Assembly: GCA_008360955.1 (NCBI GenBank)
Contig: LUCM01002179.1
Span: 21,257-85,256, forward strand
Source of the DNA: Fasciolopsis buskii
Taxonomy: Eukaryota > Platyhelminthes > Trematoda > Plagiorchiida > Fasciolidae
Reading direction: 5' to 3'
DNA: 64,000 nucleotides
Below are positions 1-10,570 of the stretch, piece by piece; the first letter of the stretch is position 1, and every line of letters starts with the position of its first letter. The notes beneath the pieces were generated by a model. That model worked only from the letters and a program-made list of their open reading frames with translations. It was not told where the DNA came from and did no database searches. The position numbers and the translations under genes are program-made.

Positions 1-691
1 CCACCGCAGATAAGCTGGTGGGTCACGTCCGCTAACACCACCTCGCAGTAACGCTCAGATAAATGCCGAACACTATCAGGCACGAAAAACGCAAACCTAA
101 CTAAATCCTCCTGTTTGAGTAATCTAAGACTGCCTTGTTCACGTAATAAATCTTTAACGCGGACAACGTCGTTCCGGATACCCATTAACCGGAATTTACG
201 CCTAAGAATATTAATATCCCGAACAGTAACTAGGCGGCTGAACTTATCCCGCGCATATTGACAAACCCCTCTAGCACTTCCAGAAATTTCCATTACGCTA
301 ATTACGTGCACCTCCTGCTCTGGGGTTAGCCTACGATTGCGCTCGTAATGACGGTCATGAGACCGACGGAAAGATTGATTGTGTTGCAGACAACTTACTA
401 CCACCTGATATTGCTTGCTAACTGCACGCAACATGACGAATGCCGGGCAGTCAATATTTGGAAACCTGCAAATAAATATTACTTGAAAAGGTAACAGACT
501 TACCGACGACCACTTTGATTTCCGCGGCCTTTGTGTACACAGCAGTACTTGATCCGTTAGTAAGGAAAAAGGGCTGAAAAGACCGTGGATGCTCTCGGAG
601 CCAATTTCCGGAGCTGACACTGATATTTATAAGGCGGCGTATGCGTCTTATGCTGAAAAACCCTAAAATCACATTCGAAATCGAAAAAAAA
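1..691 (-). mobile_element. MULE-type DNA transposon transposase, copy 1 (cut by the window edge, one in-frame stop)
   Basis: Two coding blocks read right to left, about 691-504 and 465-1, separated by a 38-nt intron. The second block is open for all 155 codons to the window edge. It begins FPNIDCPAF, continues through LRAVSKQYQVV, HDRHYERNRRLTPEQ and SRLVTVRDI, and ends VVLADVTHQLICGG. The first block contains KYCCVHKG. The paired cysteines followed by CPAF and a His-rich stretch resemble the FAR1/FLYWCH-like zinc finger that opens many Mutator-like transposases, and VLADVT sits where the first catalytic Asp of the MULE DDE domain is expected. A TAA codon at 557-559 interrupts the first block and the frame is lost in a T-run near 691, so the copy is probably dead, although the second block is intact. 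Synonymous differences from the copy at 5247-6064 support these frames. The family name is inferred; the fold of the missing C-terminal half cannot be seen. Confidence 0.6.
466..503 (-). other. 38-nt micro-intron inside the MULE copy 1 gene
   Basis: On the minus strand the donor is GTAAGT (503-498) and the acceptor is a T-rich tract ending TTTGCAG (468-466 is CAG). Reading through without splicing gives an immediate stop in the transposase frame. Removing exactly 38 nt joins two bases to one base and keeps KYCCVHKG...FPNIDCPAF in one frame. Very short introns are known in schistosome genes. In copy 2 both sites are damaged (donor region AATATAAGT, acceptor CAG changed to CAA). Confidence 0.6.
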
Positions 692-2049
692 CTAGCATAA
701 AAACGGCGAACGTAGCGGCTAAACACTTCTAAATCATCAATATGGGCAGCAGAAGCGACCGCACGAAGAGCTATGGCAGCCCTGAGAGCGCAAATGACGT
801 GGTTTCCGGTTTAACATATATTTATATACAAAATCGTCCGTTTAAACGATAATCAGGTTCTCCAGATTACCATTTTTCTAATTTCCGAAAAATTCCCACT
901 AACAATCTATTTTCATAACAGTTCATTTTAGCTTCACAGGAGCGAATTTTCAACGTGGAAGTTTTGTCACTATCAATGGTTATCGCCGCCTGTTGGCCGG
1001 GATACTCGATAATCAAAAGAGTTATACGGTGGAGATGAGGATCAATATGGATGTGATAACGGAATGAAGATGAGTGAAAAGCAGACTGGATGTCAAAAAA
1101 GCAGTATAAAACTCAAAAATTCTGAAAGCACAGCCTGTTAAATAAGGAAAGCGGTGACAATGGATGGAAATTTTGCGATCGTAATACTAATACATAGGGT
1201 TTGTTTTAGGCAATTTTAAATTCATAAATTTCAGTTTGGTCTAGAGATGAAGTTGGGGTTGGAAACGGAGAAGGAGAACCGGAGTCAAGTGAGGCGACGT
1301 CTCGTTTACTCGTGTGGAGAACTGGTAACAGGAGCGTCGTTCCATTGCCGAATTCCGCAGACCAGAATAGAGGTTGATGAAGAATGACGATCTTCAGCTG
1401 TTTTCGGATGCCAATATGCACTGTGAACGTCAGTTTATATCAGATGCCAATAAAAATACTCTCCATTCGTGAGTCCGTCTTGTATGGATCTGGCAGAAGA
1501 ATTTCGGGAAGGAGCAAGACGAAGCCAGTACAAAGTGGTGCACGTGAACTTATGAGCTACAGTGCTGTTTACCACAATAGTGCTAATGGGTGGGGCTGAC
1601 CGAGTGGTGGCTACCCAACCTGAAAAACGCCGTTTGGGGGTGAACGAAGGAGGTGTAATCCGCCAACCTAGTTGCACCCGCACACCGCTGCAGCCAAGGT
1701 GCCCGCCCGATGTGCGCCGGCCATAGCGGTGGATATGACCGCGCCCCGCACTATTGTGGCAACGCCAGCGTACTCGTGGTGTGTTGAAAGGAATTCGAGC
1801 ACGGAATGGTAAGAGAGATCGTTTTTCTAGGATCGGATAATCGCCAGAGCATGGGGTAAGTGTTTCCACCCAAACAGGACTATAAGGCCTGGAAGAGAAA
1901 CAAAGAAAAGGCGGACGACAGTCTGGCCTAGCTGCCAGCTGCAGATTAGGAAGCGATCAATCTTACGAGCAGCTCAGAGAAGGAAGTTACTATGGCGCAT
2001 GGTGCAATTCAAAATATATGGACAGTGGCTAAGAAATCCGGGTTTGCCT
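692..2049. other. MULE upstream flank, then unassigned sequence
   Basis: The part from 692 to about 815 still aligns with 6065-6265 upstream of MULE copy 2, including a shared block around TGACGTGGTTTCCGG, so the repeat unit extends this far. From 816 to 2049 no gene is recognised. The stretch about 1600-1760 is clearly richer in G+C than its surroundings, but its open frames on both strands match no family I know. Confidence 0.4.
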
Positions 2050-2076
2050 TTTATATACATATATATATATATATTT
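2050..2076. repeat. Short (TA)n tract
   Basis: Mostly alternating T and A with one interruption (TATACATATATA). Simple sequence only. Confidence 0.85.
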
Positions 2077-2110
2077 AAATAGGTGGGCTGGCTAATCTAG
2101 TGTGTGTGTC

Positions 2111-2200
2111 GTCTGCGCTATGAGTAAACAGAATGAACCGGTATTTGGTAGGATCGTCTACACTATGAGTAATGAGAATGAGCCGGTATTTAATAGGACG
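2111..2200 (+). repeat. Tandem dimer of a 45-bp unit
   Basis: Unit 1 is 2111-2155 and unit 2 is 2156-2200; they match at about 36 of 45 positions with no indel. The unit is exactly 15 codons, and in the plus frame starting at 2111 both copies are open and read similar peptides (SKQNEPVFGR and SNENEPVFNR). No family is recognised, and the frame stops shortly after the second unit. Confidence 0.7.
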
Positions 2201-2449
2201 GACAGGGAATAACTGCTGCTGATATAAATAGTGATCGAACTACAAAGATAGATGCTTTAGGGATTGACTAAATTCCACTTGGAAATCAAGGATTATATTT
2301 CACTCCTGTGGGCCGTGCCTTTCGAAACAAGAAATTGTCGGGGCCAGTGGGTATGGTAGATGTAAACGGTTGCTATGGGGAGGAAAGATACCACACAGGA
2401 CGCTATGTTCGTGGCGATAGTTTGAGGTCTGAATTGGCCAAAATGGTGA

Positions 2450-4760
2450 GATATCGATGAGGCGTGATAAAGAAAGAATCCAAGACGTTTGCCTTATTTC
2501 GTCTGGAAGGCATCGTTTGGGTTCGTCAGAAACAAGGTGATTTCTAAGGGCCAGTCATTTGCGCGAAGAGAAGAGTTAATTAAACTTAAGGGTGCGGGGT
2601 GAGGTAGTCATGAGTTTTTTAAAAGAAGATCGGTTGCAGGTATGGTTTTGCCAATCCTTCAGAGTTCGGTGTTAAACAACCCCACTAATTGTATTTGCTT
2701 TCGGCCACTTGTACGAGAGCATGCTCCACGAGAAAGTTGAAAAAAAGGTGGCAGGAAAATTTGGCCTAGGTCCTCGAACTTGACCAAATTAACGAGGATG
2801 GTCTTGGGTTCCAATAGCTTGAATTAATCTATGGGTATAACCGCATTTGTAACCCGCATGACGCCTGCTTTTTTTTCAGCGGAAAATATTTTCGTCATCT
2901 CATCGTCGTTTGCCCAGGAAAGTTGAGGGACGCTAATCTTGTGATTTGAACGGTCTGGTGGATTATTTCAAAAGTTTTTCCATGCGAATGGTCGTACCAC
3001 AATTTTGATAATCGTCCTGCCGAAGTTGTAACTGGGGTGCCCGTTTCCAATAGACATCGAGACATCATTAACGTAACAACATGAAGAGCAGGGGGCCCCA
3101 GGGCGCCTGCCTGGATCACGACTTGCTAGATCACTAATCTAGGTTCATAAACGTTAAGCCATTTACTTGCACTATGATCTGCTTTCTAAAATGAAAAAAT
3201 GAGATGAAAAAACCACGACAGCAATTGGGATCAACCAATAATCCGTAGGATGCCCCGTTTTACCTTAAGCCAGTCTAGGGTGGGATACTTTTTGTCGAAA
3301 GCTTTCGCACATGGTCTTAAAAGGATTACTATAGACTTGATCCCCAAGTACTTAAAGGCTCGGTGACTGTTTCAAACAGTCAGTCCCCCATGCAAGGTAG
3401 CGCAGGATTTCTTACAGAAGGAAGCCATGAATGGCCATGGTTAACAAGTTCAATGTTCTAGAAGGTAGTGCCCATAAGACCTATTCTTAATCAGGCCGCC
3501 TCCATGGATCCCTGGAATTAATATGGGGGTTTGGGTTTATTGGGCGGATAGTTTTGCAAGGGTCAATAGCGTGAGCCCTTTTTTGTAAGCGGGTATAATC
3601 GAGGTTTTTCCAACTGTGAGAACGGAAAAAGGTGTACACTGAATGGATAAGTTTTGAAACAATGCTTGCTAAACAAATATTGGGATATCGCTCCCAGCCC
3701 TAATTGCGAACGCAGCCTGAGGCCAATGAATCCAGGTCCCAGAGTGGTAGCCAATTTTGGTTTTTACCAACATCTGGCTTACGTCCTTCGGAAGAAATAC
3801 AACTGTTGAGTACGACTCTGTAGTTAAGCAAGATTGGCATGGGGTAGAGGGATTGTTATCGTTTACCAGAGCAGATGCAAAGAATTCACCGAAAGATTCT
3901 GCAATCTCCAGTGGATTGTTTACATATCTGTTGTTCTGAATGATGTACGGGACTTGATTAGCTGAGAACCCAGAATTAGTTCTGCGTTTAAGCAATTTTG
4001 CCAGTGCTGTGTTTATGTTTGGCTGGTTTAGAGCTTTTAGCTCCTGCTCTTTGCTTCTGTGGTCCAGTACTATTTCTAGGATTTTAGTTATTCGACTTAT
4101 TTGCAGGAACAGTGAAAAATCTCTGGTCTTGGGAAAGGCCCGCTGGAGTTTAGCGAGCTTACAGTTTATTCGGTCAGGGTAAGTTCTTTTGGGCGGCATG
4201 CTTAGAGTGTAGGACGAAGTAATGGCTTCAAGACACTTGTGTAGGTTGAAGTAGAACTGATCAGCGGCCAGTTTTACTTATGTTTATAGGAAAATGCATC
4301 CCAATTTGGATTACGAACTAGAGTAGGTAGGCGATTCCAGTCAGCTCTAAAATACGACCTTAGGTTAGGTAAGGCGTACCTATTCAGGAGGGGCAATGTA
4401 AATGAACAGCTAACAGGCAAATGATCACACCCATGTAGACTAGATTCAGTGGACGTCTGAACGTCAGTTAAGCCTATCGTAAATATCAGATCAAGAATAT
4501 TGAGGTTTCTTGTTGGATTAGTTACGTTTTGGGTCCAGCCGCTTCTTCGCTTACAGTCATTGGGGACACGTGAATGTCCTGGCAATCGTCGGTTAGGAGA
4601 GTTATCTTACCTTCTTTAATAATGGTTAAATTTTCCTTGTTATGTTTCACTCCTGGAGCGATGGCGATCAGCGTGTACAACTCTCAACACGGCATACCCA
4701 GCGACCTACTGGTAGTCTATCCACGTCATACCCAAGGAACTAGTAGACATGCAATAAGCA
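2450..4760 (-). mobile_element. Dead CR1-like non-LTR retrotransposon (endonuclease plus reverse transcriptase remnants)
   Basis: Read from about 4760 down to 2450. The AP-endonuclease end is seen as LLTDDCQDI near 4600, then NILDLIFTIGLTDVQ and CDHLPVSCSF in 4274-4585. A linker follows in 3669-4199 with KLAKLQRAF and FGEFFAS, typical of the spacer between endonuclease and RT. RT motifs follow in shifting frames: LYPLTKKGSR with a decayed NYRP block (about 3570-3520), KAFDKKYPTLDWLK as palm motif A (about 3310-3265), LGPPALHVV (about 3100-3070), and FEDLGQIF in the C-terminal part (about 2770). The order endonuclease-RT and the DLG motif fit the CR1/jockey group (SR1-like elements in schistosomes). 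Many stops and frameshifts show it is inactive. Outer ends are approximate; no tail or target duplication was identified. Confidence 0.72.
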
Positions 4761-5246
4761 ACTACATGGTAGCAGCCATTGGCTCAAGAAAATACGCATG
4801 CATGACCGCTGATTGTCCATCAACAAACATGCACTACAAGACAGTCACGAAAAATATCCAAGTGTCCTACGTTTTGGAGGTAAACTAACCTGTCTGCTGT
4901 TAGGCGTCACCCAACAACACTCTTGGCGAGCTGATTAACTATACTTTACTGGTCTGCATGTGTTTCATACCTGGGGGTGACACATATCTCCCGAGCAACT
5001 CCTTAACAATGCGGCGACGCCTTGCTTCGTCTAACTACTCCGGGCACCGCACTTTTGAGAGAAAACGTCGAACGAGGTTGACCTCACTGAGAGACCAAGC
5101 TTTAAATGCCCGTCATTTACCTCAAACCTACTGGTTGCGCATCCACAGCGAAATGAGCTTTTCTTCCCCTTCTGCGTTTGCGGACAAGCCAAGGTAGCGG
5201 CGACACATGCCCGTGAGTACAAGAAAAAACAGAGTGATACACTCAC

Positions 5247-6064
5247 TTCAGGTAATCCGCTTGAAAGTCGTTTAACTGCGGTAAGATGCGGTCGGCAACA
5301 ATCGTGTTCACATTACTGTTTGAAGGTAACATATCCTTTATGGCATTGTTCGACCGCTGGTAGCTGCCTCCGCTTTCATTGGGAAGGAGCACATAAAATG
5401 TTGGCCTTCTTTACCCGCTATCATCCACTACCATAGTATACCACATTATGTACCCGCCGCAGGCAAGCTTGTGGGAAGCGCCCGCTAATAAAACCTTGGA
5501 GTACATATCTACCAAATACCGACCACCATTCAGGACGAAAAACGCAAACCGTACTAAAGTTTCCCGTTTCATCAGGCGCAAAGTACTCTTCCTGCGCAGT
5601 AAGCTTTTCATGCGGACCACACTGGCGGCTATCCTTTAAGCAAAACTTCCGCCTAGGACTATTGGTGTCCCGCACCGTCACCAGACGGCTGAAACTTTCC
5701 GTTGCGTATCGGCAGACCTCTCTGTCATTACCAAAATTATGCGGGGAGCCCATCACATCCGCCCCCTGTTCGGTGGATAACTTGCGATTGCGCACGCAAT
5801 AACGGTCGTGAGCTCGGTGGAAGGCATGGTGGTTCTGAAGACAACATCGAATTACTTTGAATTGTTTGCTCACCGCACGCAACTCGAAGAATGCTGGACA
5901 ATCAATATTTGGAAACTTGCAAGTAAAAATTACTTGAAAGAACAACGGACTTATATTCGACCACGTAGGTGTTTGCGACGCTTGTGAACGCGGCAGTATT
6001 TCATGAGAGTATGAAAAAGACGTATGAAGGGACTGTGGATGTTTTTTGGGGGGAATTCTTTGAG
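5247..6064 (-). mobile_element. MULE-type transposase, copy 2 (pseudogene)
   Basis: Second copy of the element at 1-691, same strand. Block 1 (6064-5958) reads FHTLMKYCRVHKRRK. Block 2 (5914-5247) reads FPNIDCPAFFELRAVSKQF, HDRYCVRNRKLSTEQ and SRLVTVRD, is frameshifted near 5625, then resumes as LVRFAFFVLNGGRYLVDMY, CGGYIMWYTMVVDDSG and, past a stop at about 5416, VLLPNESGGSYQRS and VNTIVADRILPQL. MVVDDSG and the later VADR segment match the MULE core pattern, VADR being a candidate second catalytic Asp. The first catalytic position reads LAGAS where copy 1 has LADVT, so that Asp is lost. A GTGAGT donor on the minus strand (5246-5241) directly follows the coding block, suggesting another intron. 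Clearly inactive. Confidence 0.62.
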
Positions 6065-6269
6065 CTAATGCTGTCACGTTTATAAATGGACGTCAGTATA
6101 TAACGTTGAAACACCAAAAATCACATTGAAATTTCTGAAAAACTGAGACAAAATGAACGAACTATATGCGGGAAATTAACGGAATCAGTACAGACAGCAT
6201 TCGCGTTCGCATGAACATCCAAGGCAGCCATGAGAGCGCAAGTGACGTGGTTTCCGGCGGACGACTTAT

Positions 6270-8655
6270 TCATAACTACAAACCGCAGTTTACACAACAA
6301 CAGATCGAAAAAATTTACACACGGCAATTTCCAAGAAATGAACAGTAACATTCCGCATACATTTCCTTAACAACACAGATCTGATTCGCATACGCAACAC
6401 ATCAGTCCACATTGGCAAGTTTCAAGCAGCACTCGTAATGAAAGCAAGACACAGCATTGACAATGACGGAGCCATACGTACCGGTATGTGCTTTACCACC
6501 GTCCCCTTTGTGCTTGCTTATCCCCACTTTCGTTTCTTTAGTCCGCACACGCGAGAACCCAAATGACTGTGACACGTTTGATTCAGCATCTCCGAACGCG
6601 GATAAAACAGGCCACCACCAGCAGCTGCGAACAAAAAAACGTGGAAAATTAAGGTCAGGCGGAGGAACTATGGGCTCAATCATTCCGCTGTTAGAACAAA
6701 AGAGAAAAATCTCTGCTGGATCAGGTTGACTCTAGCAACCAAAGCACACTCGGGCTGCGAAGGAATGGGCCACCTTTTACAATGGGTATGTTTGTCATCA
6801 GCTCAGACCTGACCCTGCGAAAGGGGAAACCCCACACCGCCCTTGTTCGATAGATAAGCACCTGGCTGCCTTTTGGGCTGCCTAGGGAAGTAGCGCATCG
6901 GACTGTCCACTTATGTTTCACCACCAACCCTCTATTTTTTAACACACCCCTGTCCTCCCAAACCGCAAACCTGGTACGTATGCTGACGTCTATAACAACT
7001 GCCGTCATTCTTCCTTCTCAGTTATTCATGCAAGCTTACTAAAACTACTATGTGGTACAAGCTGCTATCGTCCTGTTCAAACACAAATCACTGATTCTAA
7101 TGTTCTCACGCTTCTCCCTTCTATTCTTTCTACAAGTTCTCGTGGCAAATCCTGTCCTAGCATATAGCTCACGCTGCCATCCGCAACCCATTCAGTTGTG
7201 CTTTTTCCTGGCAGTTGGAAGTAGCAAAACAATTTACAGTGGATCCACCGCCAATAACTGATCATGACCAGTTATAACTGATTCCCTGTAGCATGTACAC
7301 CAGGCCCGTAGACCAGGCTAGTCCCCCAAACGGAACAAAGTGACTTTATTCTCTTACCATTGCGCTAGCCGTCCATCAGACCACCGTAATCGGCATCTGC
7401 GATGATGTTAGAAGATAAAAGAGGAACGCGCTACAAATAAGGACCATTAAGCCTAGGACTGACTGAGGAATATACCTTATAGAGAGCAAGCAGACGGTGT
7501 CTGCTGCACACGTCCCGTCAACGGAAAACTAACGCCTGCGTATTTCAAGACAGTAGTCACGACGCTGTAATCTTTGTAAGAAACTTACTATTATCGCTGT
7601 TGATATTTTTTGTTCGATCACTCTGACACCAGCTGGAACAAATTCCAGACTGCCCTCTCTCTCCGGCTCTTCTCCAGGCCCTCCAGTGACCATAGGTGCA
7701 ACACAAACTCTCGCCAAAAGCTCTACTCCGTCCGATGCGCTGGTTGCCCATCTGTGTTGGGAAGCTGCTATCCGGATCTGACGCTAAAGTACCTGGTTTC
7801 GTGACCCTAAGATAAACCAAGTAACGCCAATGACCGCCTCGGGTGTCTCGTCTCAGGTGAACCATTACGATTGACCAAAACAGCTACTAACACTACTGAA
7901 ATGCCGCGCAATCCCCAAACCTCGAGACCCCTACCGCCACAGAACACCAAAATCTTCGATACTAAACAAGGACAACACACAGGTCATTCATGGCATACGT
8001 ATTTAAGGATTGATTGTAATTCTTACACGTACCCGTTTAATCCCCGTCACACATTACAGTCCACTCCCAGCGGCATAAGTCCAGTGACCATTCCTGTAAA
8101 TTCCATTGTCTCTCCGTCCACAATTCTTCATATAATTTCGTCCCGTAAATAGTTTAATGCAGCCTTGAAGGTTTCCCGCTGTTTCACCTTCAGCATTATG
8201 AGCAATAAATTTTCCTTGTTGTGGTTTACGATTTTGCCTGTTTGTCTGATGAATTAGTCAACTGGTGACAGACAAGGCCTATATGCACTTTTGGACTCCA
8301 AGTGGCATTTTGTGCCGAAACAGAAGATGTGGCTTCGTTTTGACCACTATGGGTGCATGAATTAAAGAATGGTCATTAGGAAATCACACAAGGCACGTGT
8401 GGTAGATCTCATACAGTATCCAGTGAACAGGTGGCGAGCAAATTTAGCCGTGCTTGCATGTACATGCTAATTGTAGACAAACTAAATAAAATTGTGGGAC
8501 ACGAGTTAACCCCACGGTGATGAGAAGCGGCGGATTGGTAATACCTGGAACCAGGCATCTTTGTACCATAATAATGTGAGGCAAAGGCAGAAGGCAAAGG
8601 TATTAAGCAGTAGGGCTGGCTAGCGCCGTTCTGAGAACTTAGTGAAAGCACAAAC
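6270..8655. other. Unassigned region
   Basis: No domain recognised on either strand. Several frames of 60-100 codons lie here on both strands (for example 6402-6683 minus, 7557-7865 minus and 7871-8152 plus), often overlapping each other, with no motif I can name. The stretch may be older mobile DNA between the MULE copy and the RTE element, but nothing in it proves that. Confidence 0.3.
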
Positions 8656-8659
8656 TAAT

Positions 8660-10570
8660 GGGTAAAAGAGGGTTTGAGTAAACTGTTGCTTATGCATCGA
8701 TGGTATTCGCTGGTACTATCCTTCGGTTAGTGAAGTCGTGTGCGATAGGACTGGAGAGCTCACCCTTGATAGACAACAAAGGTTGGGCCGTTGGATAGAG
8801 CACTTAAAGAATCAGTTTAGCTGGCCACAGGTGTTTAGTCCGAAGTCTGCACCTGCGCATCCTTGGGTGGTGTCACTTGATCCCCCAAAGGAAGTCCAAG
8901 TGCGGTCGAATATTCGGGTTCTGAAGATCGGAAAGGCAGCCGGTCCCAACGACCTTCCCGCAGTTGTTTTCAAATTGAGCAGGGAAGCTCTGGTGAAATC
9001 ACTTACCACCTTGCTTCGTGTTATTTGGAACGAAGAGCGTATCCCGCTATCGTGGGGTGAGTCACTGATTATACCCATCTTCGAGAAGGGCACACGGAGT
9101 GATTGCAGCAATCATCGTGGGATTAGTTTAATTCCGATAGTTACTAAGGTGTTAGCTTCGATAATGCTGCACAGTTTGACACCGATTCGCGAGATTAATA
9201 TCCGCGAACTGCAGGCTGGATTTCGTCCAGGTTGAGATTGCATCGACTAGATATTCACTCTCCGACAGATACTCGAAATGCGCCACACACACCGGCGCCC
9301 TACGATCGTAGTCTTTCTCGACTTGAAAGGCGCTTTCGACTCGGTGGATCGACCAGCACCACTCAGTGCTCTCCACCGGAAGAGTATGCCAACGAAGTTT
9401 GTGAACCTGTTGCGGGCATTGTACTCGCATACCTATGGTCCCGTTAGGGTATATGGTAAACTATCACGTTCTTTCCAAAAGACTGGTGGCGTTTGACAAG
9501 GTTGTCCCATCTCTCCATTCTTGTTCATCTTTGCCGTGGATGAAAGAAAGTAGAATGCTTTAGATCTCTAAGATGTAAGGGTCGAACTGGGAAATGATGC
9601 GATATGTGGCTTATATTATGCAGATGACTTCGTGTGCCTGTTCGAGCCTGCGGACCATGCACAACGCGCATAAGATCGGCTCTCGGGGTGTAGCTGAGTT
9701 TGGCATGCGCTTTAAATTGTAAAGTGCTGTTACGGGATTGGACGACACTAGCGCCGAACGTGATAGTAGATTGAGAAGAAGCAACGATTGTGGACCGTTT
9801 CATCTACCTTTGTAGGTGCCGTCGAATGATAGTAGAATGGTAGTAGAGGCTGACACGCGTATATCCAAGGCTCGGGCAACTCCCGTTTGATCAGAACATG
9901 TTTGCCGCCTGCCTGGTCCTTCGATGGAGTTTAAAGGTTTTGTGGACTGTACCGCATTTCGCTCAGTTCCAGCGTACAGTTGTGTTACGTGAATTATGCT
10001 TATGGGAGATATTCGTCGGTTCCAGGTTTTCGACCACCGATATTAGTTATTATGGCTAGGATTGAATGCAGTGACCTGGTGGTTTGGGGATTTCAATTCT
10101 GAGTACAGATTATCTCAGTTTATGAAAATTAGTAAACTACGGTGGTTGGGTCACGTGTTGCTTATGGCGAACACTCGTCCACCCTACCGCGTCCTATTTT
10201 GGGTTTCCCTCAAAGATTGAAAGAAGCCATGTGGAGCTCAGCAGATGACGTGACAAATTGGAATGAGAAAAGTCACAACGAACATAGGTAAACTAGGTAT
10301 CTCACGTCTTCCTGGTTGGGGTCCGAAGTACCCGTGAACCAGTGACGATCGTGTTGTCATTTTCTGTTGAATCAAACGGGTTGAAATAGTGCGTTTGTAC
10401 ATTTAAACTGTATTCACTGTGTTGGCTACAGTGGTATCTTATCTTTTCCCACCTGTGTAGGTCCACTTCCTGTTATCCTTCATATCGCTATTTGTGGCAA
10501 CGTAAGTCTGAAGAAAATCCCTCGGTCAGTGGAGCATGTCTTGCTGTTTATGGCCGAAGAATGGTGAGGT
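8660..10570 (+). mobile_element. Decayed RTE-clade retrotransposon, copy 1
   Basis: The 5' part of the surviving reverse transcriptase runs from 8738 in one frame: [70 protein letters not shown]. It then continues past nonsense codons with [13 protein letters not shown] (palm motif A), [10 protein letters not shown] and YYADDFVCLFE (YADD at 9617-9628). Beyond 9700 it is fragmentary, with LRWLGHVL near 10140, and ends in a 3' UTR like that of the RTE copies at 37.7-40.2 kb. In-frame stops include TGA 9233-9235, TAG 9248-9250 and TGA 9494-9496. It lacks the endonuclease region, so it is 5'-truncated or too diverged there. Related to schistosome RTE elements of the SR2 type; the exact family is not determined. 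Confidence 0.85.
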
